Assembly (NCBI GenBank): GCA_002719955.1
Contig: PBFW01000070.1
Coordinates: forward strand, 208,540 to 272,539
From: Deltaproteobacteria bacterium
Lineage (GTDB): Bacteria; Myxococcota_A; UBA9160; UBA4427
DNA length: 64,000 nucleotides
Direction: 5' to 3'
Position 1 is the first letter of the stretch. Each line of letters begins with the position of its first letter. The notes under the pieces were generated by a model, which was not told the DNA's origin, did no database searches, and saw only the letters and a program-made list of their open reading frames with translations. This document shows positions 12,029-20,820 of this stretch, one piece after another. Made by a program: the position numbers and the translations under genes.

Positions 12029-12558
12029 GCGTGGGGTGGCCGATCACGCGTCGGTTTCGGATCGGGTGCCCTCCATTTAGTGACCCACTCGCTGGGTGAG
12101 CTCGTGCTGCGGGGACTCCTCGGGGAGCATTCGTTCGAGCGGCTCGGCCGAGCGGGATGTTGGCTCCGCCGAATTCAGGCAGTGAGATTGCGGATCGACT
12201 GGCTGGTCGGCGCTGGCTCGAGTCCATCATGGGGCCGCTCTCCACGCAGCTCGGAACCGGTGAGGGCGACCTGCCCAGGCGATTACCGATCCCCCGATTC
12301 CCTTCGGTGTCATCGCGGGGGACCAGTGGATCAGCCCCTGTTGTGGGCCCCCTCTGGCTGCTGGCTCCCCACGACGGAACGGTGAGTGTCGTCAGCACGC
12401 ATCTGTGGGGGATGCGGGATCACATTGTGTTGCCTTACACGCACACCTTCATCATGAACGCGGGGCGCGTCGCCCATCAGATCGACCGATTCCTGAGGTC
12501 CGGAAGATTCGAGCGAGACGAGCGCTCGCCGCCGGACGGGGCGGTTCCACTGGACTAG
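12029..12558 (+). pseudogene. Decayed alpha/beta lipase/esterase, C-terminal half with several frameshifts
   Basis: The stretch still reads as the C-terminal half of a lipase-type alpha/beta hydrolase, but across shifting phases. LHLVTHSLGE, the nucleophile elbow, begins near 12071. A frameshift near 12155 leads to MLAPPNSGSEIADRL. The expected GVIAG motif is found only in another phase (IPFGVIAGDQWISP near 12297-12340), and a third shift returns to LLAPHDGTVSVVS and HTFIM at the end. The N-terminal strands are missing. This is from recognition of the family pattern, not a search, but three phase changes make a functional product very unlikely. Confidence 0.7.
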
Positions 12559-12913
12559 GAAGTCACCCGGGGGTGATTCGGTGTTATCCCGATGGTCGTC
12601 TGGGGCCCCTTGGCAGGCGGTCGGGCGATCGAGTAGGCTCGCAAGGCCGATTGACGCGGGTCCCGCGGATCTGTCCGGCTATTCCCTCTCGTTCTCGTGT
12701 GACCTAACGCGGATTCGAGAGTCGGAGCGGCTTGGGTGGAGAAGGGGGAGAGGCAGATTCGAGATGGGATCAGTACTTTGCGTTTTCTGGTGCGGCGCGT
12801 TCCATCCTGGGGCCGTCGGAGAAAGATTCGGTCGAGGCGAAATCGAAAGCGTCGTCCGAGCAAGAGCCCGAGGCAGGATCTGCGATCCTGGGTTTTGGGT
12901 ACGGAGTGAGTTC
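12559..12913 (+). other. Gap before the RNA-binding protein gene
   Basis: I see no gene in these 355 bases. An open phase runs through it into the RRM gene, but its translation is low-complexity and unlike the domain. It probably holds the promoter and a 5' leader of the RNA-binding protein; genes of this family often have long regulated leaders, but I see no defined element. Confidence 0.35.
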
Positions 12914-13219
12914 GTGAAGAAGATTTATGTTGGCAATCTACCCTGGGCCACGACAGACGACGATCTGCGAGAGCTCTTCGCTACCTACGGCGCGGTTCAG
13001 TCCTCCGCAGTTGTAAACGACCGCGAGACCGGTCGCTCCCGAGGATTCGGATTCGTCGAGATGGAAGGGGCGGATGCCGACAAGGCAGTCGCTGAGCTGG
13101 ACGGTCGTGATTACGGTGGCCGCGCGCTTCGTGTCAACGAAGCGCTGGACAAGCGTCGTGGCGGCGGCGGCGGCGGCGGCGGTGGCGGCCGCGACGGCGG
13201 TGGCGGTGGTCGCTGGTAG
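12914..13219 (+). CDS. Glycine-rich RNA-binding protein (single RRM)
   Basis: This 101-residue protein has one RNA recognition motif at residues 3-77 with RNP-2 (IYVGNL) and RNP-1 (RGFGFVEM), followed by a short tail of glycines with a few Arg/Asp. It should bind single-stranded RNA as an RNA chaperone; bacterial members are often cold-responsive. The GTG start at 12914 has GGAG seven bases upstream and places RNP-2 at the usual distance from the N-terminus. A clear intrinsic terminator follows 17 bp after the stop, so it is probably a single-gene transcript. Confidence 0.93.
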   Translation: MKKIYVGNLPWATTDDDLRELFATYGAVQSSAVVNDRETGRSRGFGFVEMEGADADKAVAELDGRDYGGRALRVNEALDKRRGGGGGGGGGGRDGGGGGRW

Positions 13220-13236
13220 AGCATTCGACGATCGAG

Positions 13237-13264
13237 AGCCCCGATGATTGCGCCGGGGCTTTCG
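13237..13264 (+). terminator. Intrinsic terminator after the RRM gene
   Basis: AGCCCCG at 13237-13243 pairs perfectly with CGGGGCT at 13254-13260, with a 10-base loop and a short T-containing tail (TTCGTGT). Confidence 0.75.
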
Positions 13265-13411
13265 TGTGTCTGGGGTCTACTCCCTCGATTTCGCTGTGGC
13301 GTAGGGTGCGCGCGCCCGAGTGCTGGCGGTTCGTTCGCTGCGTGAATTCGACCGGCTGATTCGTTCGCGTCGGCTGGCCTTCTCGGTCGGATCGCGCGAC
13401 GTTTGGAAGCG

Positions 13412-14668
13412 ATGAACAAGATCACCACACGTGCCTTGCTCGCGCGCCCGCTCGTGATTGCTGCGGGTGCTGCGGCTTCTGCGCTGGTGAAGCCCTCCCT
13501 TCAGACCGGCAGCCTCTTGATCTGGATCGTCGGTATCTTCGGCGGCTTGAATCTCGCGGTGGTTGCGCTGTGGTGGGCTGGTGCGGGGCAGGGCCTGTCG
13601 CGCCACGCGGTTCTGGTTTCGCCGGTGGTCGGTCTGCTCGGCTGGGGCGCACTCGCGACTTTCACCGGTGGACTCGAGTCGCCCTTCGTCGCTGCGATCT
13701 TTTTCGAGATCGCGCTCGGCATCGTTTCGATGGGCCCACGTGGAGTACTGTGGGTCGCGGCGAACGGGGTCGCCCTTCTGGTGCTCCTCGAGTTTCTTTA
13801 TGGATTTTCTCACGGCTGGCAACTCCTCGTTCTGGAATGCCTCTTCGTGATGGCGATCGGCGGCCTGGGCGTGGGGATGTCCGATCGCCGCCGCGTCGCC
13901 GAGGTCGCGCTTCGAACGCAGGGGCGACAACTCGGCCAGCGACTCGAGGCTCTTCAGCGAGAACTCGAAGATGAGCGCGTGGTCTCGCGTGTCGGCGGGA
14001 ACGTCGCTCGGCTGGCACATGGCCTCAAGAATGCGGTTCATAGTCTGCGCGGCTTCGTCGGCTTGATCGAACCCCAACTCGAATCCGGGGCGGGGACGAA
14101 TGCGGTGCTGGCTGGGCTGCGCACGGCGATCGATGATCTCGAAAAGCTTGCGCGGATGACCCTGGCCGAGGATGGGCGGGTCGCGGATGCATCGCCGCTC
14201 GTTGCGGGCGAAGGGCACGCGAGGCTGGCAGCCGTCGTCGAGCAAGCGCGTTGGGAGATCGCGGCAGCGAGTCCCGATGTGAGCTGGTCCATTCGAAATC
14301 AGAGCGAAGGCGAGGAGCTCCTCGTCGGTCTCGGCGAAACGACGCTGTTGGAGCTACTGGTCATCCTGATGCGGAACGCCGTGGAAGCGATGGACGGGCG
14401 AGGTCGCGGCAGTATCGAATGCGCACGCATCGGTGAGCGCTGTCGGCTGATTGTGCGCGACGAGGGTCCGGGATTCGCTGCCGAGGATCTCGACAAGATT
14501 TTTCAGCCCGGATTCACGACGAAGAACGAGGGCAGCGGATTCGGGCTCTTCTTGGCACGCCGAATCGTCGAAGATCATGGGGGGGCACTCGAATTGAGGG
14601 CCGGCGAGGAGCGGGGAGCCGTCGTACAGGTAGACCTTCCGCGGGTGTCGGCAGGGGGCGCGGAATGA
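13412..14668 (+). CDS. Membrane sensor histidine kinase
   Basis: This 418-residue protein starts with about six hydrophobic helices (residues ~10-165), then a coiled linker and a HisKA-like region with the likely phospho-accepting histidine at H203 (LAHGLKNAVHSL). The ATPase domain follows with N box LMRNAVEAM, G1 DEGPGF and G2 GSGFGLFLARR. The sensing domain resembles the multi-helix membrane sensors of NtrB/PilS-type kinases. It lies 49 bp upstream of a sigma-54-type response regulator, its evident partner. A TTG nine bases upstream (13403) is an alternative start; ATG 13412 is chosen. The signal is unknown. Confidence 0.9.
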   Translation: MNKITTRALLARPLVIAAGAAASALVKPSLQTGSLLIWIVGIFGGLNLAVVALWWAGAGQGLSRHAVLVSPVVGLLGWGALATFTGGLESPFVAAIFFEIALGIVSMGPRGVLWVAANGVALLVLLEFLYGFSHGWQLLVLECLFVMAIGGLGVGMSDRRRVAEVALRTQGRQLGQRLEALQRELEDERVVSRVGGNVARLAHGLKNAVHSLRGFVGLIEPQLESGAGTNAVLAGLRTAIDDLEKLARMTLAEDGRVADASPLVAGEGHARLAAVVEQARWEIAAASPDVSWSIRNQSEGEELLVGLGETTLLELLVILMRNAVEAMDGRGRGSIECARIGERCRLIVRDEGPGFAAEDLDKIFQPGFTTKNEGSGFGLFLARRIVEDHGGALELRAGEERGAVVQVDLPRVSAGGAE

Positions 14669-14717
14669 GCGGTGAGTCGAGCGTGATCTCGCGGCCTTCT
14701 TTGAGCGCAGGGGAGAC

Positions 14718-16040
14718 ATGGCCGATTCGATCCTAGTCGCAGAGGACGAACGCGCGTCGGGCGAGTACCTGAGACTCCTCCTCGAGGAGTTGGGCTTCGA
14801 TGTGCGCCTCGTCGCGAACGGTGTGGAGGCGCTGCTGGCACTCGAGGCGGGGCGCTTCGATCTGGTCGTCACCGATCTGCGCATGCCCTCGATGGATGGC
14901 TTCGAATTGCTGACCCACCTCGGGCAGCGCTGGCCGAATCTGCCCGTGATCGTCCTGACCGCGAACGAGGATGTCGCCGATGTCATCGAGGCCGTCCGCC
15001 TCGGGGCGGTCAACTACCTGCTGAAGCCTGCGACCCCGGGCAGTGTCGGATCGGCGGTCGAACGGGCGCTCCTGACCCGCAAGCGCTCCGTAGTGACGGA
15101 CTCCGCCGTCCCCGAGCTGGTCGGATCCAGCAAGGCGATGGTCGAGGTGCGTCATCGCGTCCTGATGGCGGCACGCAGCGATGTCCACGTGCTCGTGACC
15201 GGCGACACGGGAACCGGAAAAGAACTGGTTTCGCGGGCGATCCACACCCACTCCGGGCTTTCGAAGGGCCCCTTTGTGGCGCATAACTGTGCGCTCTCGC
15301 CCTCGGATCTCTTCGAGAGCGAGTTCTTCGGTCATCGGCGTGGCTCGTTTACCGGTGCCGATCGGGACCGTCGTGGGCTTCTGCGGGAGGCGCATGGGGG
15401 CGTGCTCTTCCTCGATGAACTCGAAACCCTCGATCTCGGATTTCAAGCGAAGCTGTTGCGGGTGATCGACGACGGTGAGGTCCGGCCGGTCGGGGCGGAG
15501 CGTGCCGAGCGGGTGAATGTCCGTTTCGTGGCCGCGACCAACCGCGAGTCGCAGGTCATGATCGATGAGGGCAGCCTACGGGAGGATCTCTACTACCGGC
15601 TGCGTGGGGTCGAAATCAAGTTGCCTGCGCTCGCGGAGCGGCGAGAGGATATCCCGATGCTGATCACGCATTTCGACCGACCCGGCTCGGGGGGGGTCAC
15701 GCCGGAGGCCAGCGCGGCGCTCTGCGGCGCGGCGCTCCCGGGCAACGTTCGCCAGCTGCGGAATATCGTTCAGAGTGCGCGCGCTGCGGCGGGAGATCAC
15801 GCCATCGGTCTCCTCCATCTCCCCACGGATCAGATCGAAGGTGATCGCCCGCCCGCGATGTCGCAGGGCAGCGGATCAGAGGGTGTACCGCGCGGCGTCA
15901 GCCTGCGGGAGATCGAGCGTCGTGCGATCGTTCAGGCACTCGAGGATTGCGACGGCAATCGCACCCGGGCCGCCAAGCTCCTCGACATTGATCGCTCGAC
16001 CCTGCGACGCAAGGTCGCGGATTACGAGATCGAATCTTGA
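14718..16040 (+). CDS. NtrC-family sigma-54-dependent response regulator
   Basis: This 440-residue protein has a receiver domain (acceptor D53 in VVTDLRMP), an AAA+ domain with Walker A GDTGTGKE at 162-169 and Walker B VLFLDE at 229-234, and a Fis-type helix-turn-helix near the C-terminus (RAAKLLDIDRSTLRRKV). It should activate sigma-54 promoters when phosphorylated by the adjacent kinase. The sigma-54-contact loop reads GSFTGA (209-214) rather than GAFTGA, a change at the second position. The segment between the arginine finger and PGNVRQLRN is shorter than usual. No sigma-54 promoter target could be pinned down in the window. Confidence 0.92.
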   Translation: MADSILVAEDERASGEYLRLLLEELGFDVRLVANGVEALLALEAGRFDLVVTDLRMPSMDGFELLTHLGQRWPNLPVIVLTANEDVADVIEAVRLGAVNYLLKPATPGSVGSAVERALLTRKRSVVTDSAVPELVGSSKAMVEVRHRVLMAARSDVHVLVTGDTGTGKELVSRAIHTHSGLSKGPFVAHNCALSPSDLFESEFFGHRRGSFTGADRDRRGLLREAHGGVLFLDELETLDLGFQAKLLRVIDDGEVRPVGAERAERVNVRFVAATNRESQVMIDEGSLREDLYYRLRGVEIKLPALAERREDIPMLITHFDRPGSGGVTPEASAALCGAALPGNVRQLRNIVQSARAAAGDHAIGLLHLPTDQIEGDRPPAMSQGSGSEGVPRGVSLREIERRAIVQALEDCDGNRTRAAKLLDIDRSTLRRKVADYEIES

Positions 16041-16095
16041 GCACCGGCGAGCGGGATCCGATGGCGTGGGCGGTCGGAGGCTTGCGCGCGTTCGG

Positions 16096-16545
16096 CTAGG
16101 GCCGGGAAAAGGCAGGATTGGTGTTGGCGGTCGGGCTGGAGCCGAATCTCCGCTGCAGGCCCGCCAGATGGCGGTCGAGTGTGGCGAGTTCAGCGGTCGA
16201 ATGCCCGACGAACTCGACGCCGTAGCCGGGGACCTCGATTCCTTCGGCTTCTCGCGCTCGCAACGCTCGGCGGGTCCAGGCGACGCGTCCCATGAGCTGT
16301 AATTCCTCGATCTCGGGCAGGCCGATCGCGATGATGACGCGTCGACCGGCTGCCAGGGGCTCCCAGGAGCGGACGAAGGCACCACCGCGGGATAGGTTCG
16401 CGGTCGTCGCTTCGGCGCTGCGGAAGAACGTCTTGCCCGTATCGAGATCGATTTCGGCATCGACCGTCGAGATGCGTACGGGGAGCGCCGTCGAGACGCG
16501 CGGAAATTTCTGCAAGCCGGTTTGCGCTTGTCGCCACTGTCCCAT
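16096..16545 (-). CDS. PilZ-domain protein, possible c-di-GMP receptor
   Basis: This 149-residue protein matches the PilZ fold: an N-terminal arginine-containing segment (FPRVSTALPVRI), the NLSRGG motif equivalent to D/NxSxxG, GRVAW, and the C-terminal strand GYGVEFVG. Many such proteins bind cyclic di-GMP through an RxxxR motif plus D/NxSxxG; here the first motif is only partly kept (R before VSTALPVR), so ligand binding is uncertain. GAGGGG precedes the ATG. It stands alone and converges on the two-component pair. Confidence 0.8.
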   Translation of the reverse strand: MGQWRQAQTGLQKFPRVSTALPVRISTVDAEIDLDTGKTFFRSAEATTANLSRGGAFVRSWEPLAAGRRVIIAIGLPEIEELQLMGRVAWTRRALRAREAEGIEVPGYGVEFVGHSTAELATLDRHLAGLQRRFGSSPTANTNPAFSRP

Positions 16546-16781
16546 GGGAGTCCCCTCTCATCCGATCGCATCGGCGGTCGAGGAGGCGGCTTGAGCGCCG
16601 AGATCAAAGTGTGGTGTTATCTACCCTGTCCTTCATCGAAGGAGGGCATGCGAACCCGATTCATCGCGCTCAGACGAGATTCAAGAGATGTGGATGACTC
16701 ATCGTGTTGTTGTCGCCATCGCCATCGCCATCGATGTGTTGCGCTCGGTTCGGTCGGGGCGTCGCTGGATCGCGCGACTTC

Positions 16782-18038
16782 TCAGGGTTTCAAGCCGAGG
16801 AAGGGGAACTGAATCGCCTCGCTGCCCTCGGTCGCCTCTGATTCCGCTGCGTGGAGGTAGAGTGCCCTCTCTGCCGTGCTGAGACTTTCCGCCGCGGCTC
16901 GAGCCGCCTTGCGTCGGGCCGTCTTGCGGTGGTTCGTGAGGGATTCGGCGCTTCGGCTGAGATCGTTCGGAACGAACTCGGGGACCTTGGCCAGCTTGGC
17001 TCGAACCAAGCAGACTTCCTTGAGCAAGGCGATCGTGAGGCGCTTGCCCTCGACCTTGCCGCCGCGCCCGAGGGTGCAGAGGAGCGGTCCCGGGCCGTCC
17101 CCGCGGCGGTCGAGCCAATCCTCTAGAACGATCAGCTCGTCGTTCGTGAGCGCAACCTTGCGCCCGCGGCCGCCGCCACGGCTCGGTCGAGCTACGATGT
17201 TGCAGGCGCCGCTCTTGTTGTTGAACTTGACATTTTCGGGGGTGAGCGAAGTGATCTCCGCAATCTTCAGTCCGCGATAGACCAGCGAGAACAGCACCGC
17301 ATCACGATACCCCTCGGCATTCCCCTCCGCCGCGGAAGCTGCGACCAGCGCGCGCAACTCGCCATCTCCCAGCAACCGTCCGCTGGGCGGCGAGGTCTTG
17401 GCCGTCTTGGCGGCGGCCCTGTTCTTAGTGGACCTCGCGACTGCAGCCTCTTCTTGCTCGGCGTCGAGCACGAAGCCGAGTTCGCAACATTCCTTGAGCA
17501 CCTTCGAGAGGGTGCTGCGGATCTTCTGGACCAGGCGGGCGGGGTAGGCGTCCGGGACGACGCGGTAGCTGCGAGTCGTATCCCGGCGGCAGCGAAGCGT
17601 CTCGATGCGCGCCGGTGCGCCCTTTTCCTTGAGAATCGTGAGGGCAGCGGCGCCGTGATAGGGCTGGACCTGTTGCCAGGGAAACTCGACGCTGTCGCAT
17701 TTGCCGCCGCTGATCACGGTTGCGAGGGTTTCGAGGGCCTCCTCGGCGATCTTGCGACTCTCTTCACTCCGGAAGCTGCTCAGGTAATTCTCGGCCGCAC
17801 GGCGGCCCTTGGCGAGTTCAACGGGATGGAGCAGGAAGTCGATCGAGTCCTGCGGAGAGATCTTCGGGGTAGGCTGGGCGAGCGGGTCCGTGCTCGTTCC
17901 CTCCTCGAGATCGCTTGCTCGCTCGAGGGGCAGACCGCCTGCTTCCGGGGAAGCGATCAGGGCCTCCGCAAAAGCCTCGGATTGAATGGAAGGGGACGAA
18001 GCGGCCGAGGGGAGGGGGGGAGCAACTTCGACGGACAA
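16782..18038 (-). CDS. Degenerate tyrosine-recombinase-like protein
   Basis: The C-terminal half of this 418-residue protein follows the tyrosine recombinase/integrase fold, with VYRGLKIAEITSLTPENV at the first box and VPNDLSRSAESL at the second. The key residues are not standard: the first catalytic arginine position is lysine (GLK for GLR), the HxxR of the second box reads NDLS, and no clear nucleophilic tyrosine is seen at the C-terminus. The N-terminal half has a core-binding-like helical region. The start is placed at TTG 18038 because AAGGAGG sits seven bases upstream; an earlier TTG at 18065 would put that site inside the gene. It may be a DNA-binding relic rather than an active integrase. 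Confidence 0.65.
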   Translation of the reverse strand: MSVEVAPPLPSAASSPSIQSEAFAEALIASPEAGGLPLERASDLEEGTSTDPLAQPTPKISPQDSIDFLLHPVELAKGRRAAENYLSSFRSEESRKIAEEALETLATVISGGKCDSVEFPWQQVQPYHGAAALTILKEKGAPARIETLRCRRDTTRSYRVVPDAYPARLVQKIRSTLSKVLKECCELGFVLDAEQEEAAVARSTKNRAAAKTAKTSPPSGRLLGDGELRALVAASAAEGNAEGYRDAVLFSLVYRGLKIAEITSLTPENVKFNNKSGACNIVARPSRGGGRGRKVALTNDELIVLEDWLDRRGDGPGPLLCTLGRGGKVEGKRLTIALLKEVCLVRAKLAKVPEFVPNDLSRSAESLTNHRKTARRKAARAAAESLSTAERALYLHAAESEATEGSEAIQFPFLGLKP

Positions 18039-18083
18039 TTTCAATCCTCCTTGATGCGGGGTCAAGCCTGCCCCGGGGTTCCC

Positions 18084-18112
18084 ATTTGGTCAAAAGTCGA
18101 CTCGTATGTCAA
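18084..18112 (-). promoter_or_regulatory. Candidate promoter of the recombinase-like gene
   Basis: On the minus strand a perfect TTGACA (-35, at 18107-18112) is followed after 17 bp by a weak CCAAAT -10. It lies about 45 bp before the TTG start. The -10 is poor, so this is tentative. Confidence 0.3.
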
Positions 18113-18156
18113 CTCTGCCGCCGCAGTGAGTCTTTTGAGATGAAAAAACTTCAAAT

Positions 18157-18175
18157 ATTCCAATATTTTAGGAAT
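18157..18175. repeat. AT-rich inverted repeat upstream of the recombinase-like gene
   Basis: ATTCC at 18157-18161 and GGAAT at 18171-18175 form an inverted repeat around an AT-rich centre, inside a conspicuously AT-rich patch (18139-18175) in otherwise GC-rich DNA. It could be an operator, a recombinase binding site or part of a promoter. Confidence 0.4.
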
Positions 18176-18249
18176 GACTACGAGGGCGTCCCGTGGGGAT
18201 GTTGAGCGGTGATTCACACTGAGGTGCCCTCCGGGATACACTTGTTCCC

Positions 18250-19083
18250 ATGCCGAGTTCTGACGATTCTGACCACGATTCCACCTTGGGCGAGTCCGCT
18301 CTGCCGCGCTTTTTCGAGGGCCTCGAATGGCCGGTTCCGACCGCTTTCGCTGCCGCGCTGGCCGCGTTTCGATTCGAGCAGGGGGATGTGTTGTTTCGGG
18401 ATCCCAAGGCGTACGACGTGATCGAGGGCGAGGTGCGCTCGGCGACGACCGCGATTCAAGTGCTTCATCCCCCGCGCAGTGCGCGCGTGGCCCCCGCCGA
18501 CTTCGACGGTGATCGCCGGCGGACGAGTTGGCAGAGTGAGGTGCGGGTCGAACTCGTCGATCTCGAGGCCGGCACCTCGGTGGTGCGTTCGATCAGCCAG
18601 GGGAAGTTGTTGATGGCGATCTGGCGAGGCGACGAGAGTTGGCTTGAGGCCGGTCGGGAGGAACCAGCGATTCCGCGCGGGGCTCGTGAGTTGGGTCGGC
18701 GGCTCGAACGTGCTCGGGGCGCCTTCGACGCGATGCAGAAGACCAAGAAGGGCTCGCGTTTCCTCTTCGTCGTGGACCTGGCGAGCGATGCCTCGCGCGT
18801 GAAGGCGCAGGCGGTCGAGGAGGCGCTGACGCCCCTCGGCGCACTCGAAGGGATCGATCTCTATCCGAATGCGGCGGGTATCGAGCAGGCCGAGGATTTT
18901 CATCCCCTGCTCCTACTGCGTGGTCTCGTCGTCGGCGGTGCGAGCGCCGAGCGTGTCGGGCAGGCGTTGCGAGGTGCGCTCTACAGCGCCTCGGAGCAAT
19001 CCGATCGCGCGCCCGGGGAGCAGCCGGCTGCCGATCGCTTCTCGGTCGCTCGCCATGGGCTTCTCGACGAGATCGGTGGCTGA
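18250..19083 (+). CDS. Conserved-looking hypothetical protein
   Basis: I do not recognise this 277-residue protein. It begins acidic (PSSDDSDHDS), has no signal peptide or membrane helix, and contains strand-rich stretches (RTSWQSEVRVELVDL, SRFLFVVDLA) with an alpha-helical middle rich in Arg and Glu. Codon use and GC content match its neighbours, which supports coding. It is divergent from the recombinase-like gene across an AT-rich intergenic region and convergent with the cyclophilin gene. No catalytic motif is evident. Confidence 0.6.
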   Translation: MPSSDDSDHDSTLGESALPRFFEGLEWPVPTAFAAALAAFRFEQGDVLFRDPKAYDVIEGEVRSATTAIQVLHPPRSARVAPADFDGDRRRTSWQSEVRVELVDLEAGTSVVRSISQGKLLMAIWRGDESWLEAGREEPAIPRGARELGRRLERARGAFDAMQKTKKGSRFLFVVDLASDASRVKAQAVEEALTPLGALEGIDLYPNAAGIEQAEDFHPLLLLRGLVVGGASAERVGQALRGALYSASEQSDRAPGEQPAADRFSVARHGLLDEIGG

Positions 19084-19136
19084 AGGGGATCGGTATTCCG
19101 GCGGCGTCCCCCGTCCCGGACTTTCGATTCCCCCGG

Positions 19137-19847
19137 TTATTCGATGAGGATCGTTGCGCTTTCGATCACGATCGGCAGCTTGGGCCGTCCGGGATCGCGC
19201 TTGGCTCCCAGGGACTCGATCTTGCGGATCACGGCGAGACTCTCGGGTGATTCGGCCCTCCCGAAAACCGTGTGGCGGTCGTCGAGCGAGGGCGTTTTCG
19301 CAAAAGTGATGAAGAATTGGCTTCCGTCGGTTCCCGGTCCCGCATTCGCCATCGACAGCACTCCGGCGGCATCGTGTCGTGCGGTCTTGCTGAACTCGCC
19401 CTGGTACTGATAGCCGGGCCCGCCGCTCCCATTGCCGGCTGGATCTCCACCTTGGGCCATGAATCCCTCGAGAACGCGGTGGAAGCTGAGCCCATCATAG
19501 AAACCGAGCCGGGTCAGATAGAACGTGCTGCCCACGTGCATGGGGGCGATGTCCTCGAGCATGCGGAAGCGAATCTCGCCCCGATTGGTCTTGAGCTTCC
19601 AGAAATAGGCCTTGGAGGGGTCGAAACGCACCTTCGGTGGCCGCTTGAGTGACCTTCGCCACCTGGGCCGGGAGGTGTCGATCCCGCTCTGGCGGATGAA
19701 AGCATCGATCGCCTTCATTGCCGGATCCGACGGTCCACGCTCGTCCGCGGTCGCTCCGTCGTTGCTGCATCCGACGATCAGACTCAAGAGGATGAGGGCC
19801 GCGGCTCGCCGGGAGAGGCGGTGGGGCGACGGGTTCGGGTGCGACAT
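19137..19847 (-). CDS. Cyclophilin-type peptidyl-prolyl isomerase lipoprotein
   Basis: This 236-residue protein has a lipoprotein signal (hydrophobic LILLSLIVG then C27) and a cyclophilin domain from about residue 75 with FHRVLEGFMAQGGDP, ANAGPGTDGSQFFI and HTVFGRA, covering the catalytic arginine and binding-site residues of the family. It should catalyse proline isomerisation during protein folding outside the cytoplasm, anchored to a membrane. It is a single gene; the next minus-strand gene upstream is a DNA glycosylase. Confidence 0.92.
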   Translation of the reverse strand: MSHPNPSPHRLSRRAAALILLSLIVGCSNDGATADERGPSDPAMKAIDAFIRQSGIDTSRPRWRRSLKRPPKVRFDPSKAYFWKLKTNRGEIRFRMLEDIAPMHVGSTFYLTRLGFYDGLSFHRVLEGFMAQGGDPAGNGSGGPGYQYQGEFSKTARHDAAGVLSMANAGPGTDGSQFFITFAKTPSLDDRHTVFGRAESPESLAVIRKIESLGAKRDPGRPKLPIVIESATILIE

Positions 19848-19964
19848 GTCGAGTGATTCTCCTCGTTCGGGGTGGGGGTCGCCCGGCGGGTGGGGAAGGG
19901 GGGCCCGTAGCGTAACGCAGGCCGAAGGGGAATCTGGCCCCTTCCGCGGCGCGTCTGGACTGCT

Positions 19965-20714
19965 CTATGCGCGAGGGCTCCGCCGGGATGAGGCGTTGCA
20001 GAGCCCGAGCGCTCGGTATTCGCCTTCGGCCGCGCCCGCCCAGTCGCGATTCGCCTTCGGGCTCGCAGGGCTCGGGTGCAGAATGCGGCCGATTTCGAGA
20101 TCGAGGTCGCCGAGAACTGTACGCGCGCGGCTCTCGGCAAAGGCGCCGATGCCGATGACCCAATCGGGCTCGAGGATCTCGATGACGCAGCGGAGATGAT
20201 CGTTGCAGGCGGCATAGAGCGGCTCCCGTTCAGCGACTGGGAGCTTATTGGGCGTTCGGTTGCGACCCGAGTCCTCCATGAAGACGAGAGGACAGAAATT
20301 GGCGACGAAATGATCGCGAAAAAAGTCCTCGGGGCGCTCCCAGTGTTTCGATATCGCGCCCCAGAGTCGCGCCCCGCTCACCTCGCTTCGGGCGCAGGCG
20401 AATCCGTCGACGGGGCGCCTGGGGTGCTCCGGGTCGGGCCGATCGATGCGCTCTTCGATCCCCATCCAGTCACGCACGGCCGCGATCTCGCCGAAGGGGA
20501 CGCCGGTCTGGGTCATCCCGTAGGGCCCGGGGTTCATGCCGAGGAAGACGACGCGTTTCGGGCCGTCGCCAAAGCGATTGAGATAGCGGCGATGGGCGCG
20601 GCCGGCGTGGATCAGCGGGTTATAGACGTGCGTCACCGGCGCGCGAAAGCGCATCGGCTCGAGGGCTCGTGAGAGCCGCCGGGCGGCTCGGATCAGGCGG
20701 TCGGCATGGCCCAC
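19965..20714 (-). CDS. SMUG1-like uracil-DNA glycosylase
   Basis: This 249-residue protein matches the single-strand-selective uracil-DNA glycosylase (SMUG1) family. The water-activating motif reads GMNPGPYGMTQTGVPFGE (residues ~59-76) and the DNA-intercalating motif HPSPASP (~213-219). It excises uracil and related lesions, starting base excision repair. The GTG start at 20714 is chosen because the family similarity begins soon after and AGAGG lies upstream; the same phase stays open much further upstream, but that part translates antisense to the neighbouring coiled-coil gene. SMUG1 is mainly known from animals and scattered bacteria. Confidence 0.88.
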   Translation of the reverse strand: MGHADRLIRAARRLSRALEPMRFRAPVTHVYNPLIHAGRAHRRYLNRFGDGPKRVVFLGMNPGPYGMTQTGVPFGEIAAVRDWMGIEERIDRPDPEHPRRPVDGFACARSEVSGARLWGAISKHWERPEDFFRDHFVANFCPLVFMEDSGRNRTPNKLPVAEREPLYAACNDHLRCVIEILEPDWVIGIGAFAESRARTVLGDLDLEIGRILHPSPASPKANRDWAGAAEGEYRALGLCNASSRRSPRA

Positions 20715-20820
20715 GGTCGTCGAGTCCTCTGGCTGGATTAGTGGATGCTGAGAGGGGGTCGCGGAGTGTAGACTGGTGCGGACCCGAACGCAGAGTGCGG
20801 GCGGGTGCGAAGGGGGGGGA

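Noticed and set aside
16600..18250. Integrated phage or genomic island around the recombinase-like gene
   Set aside because: No tRNA, attachment repeats, phage or conjugation genes flank it, and the protein lacks catalytic residues.
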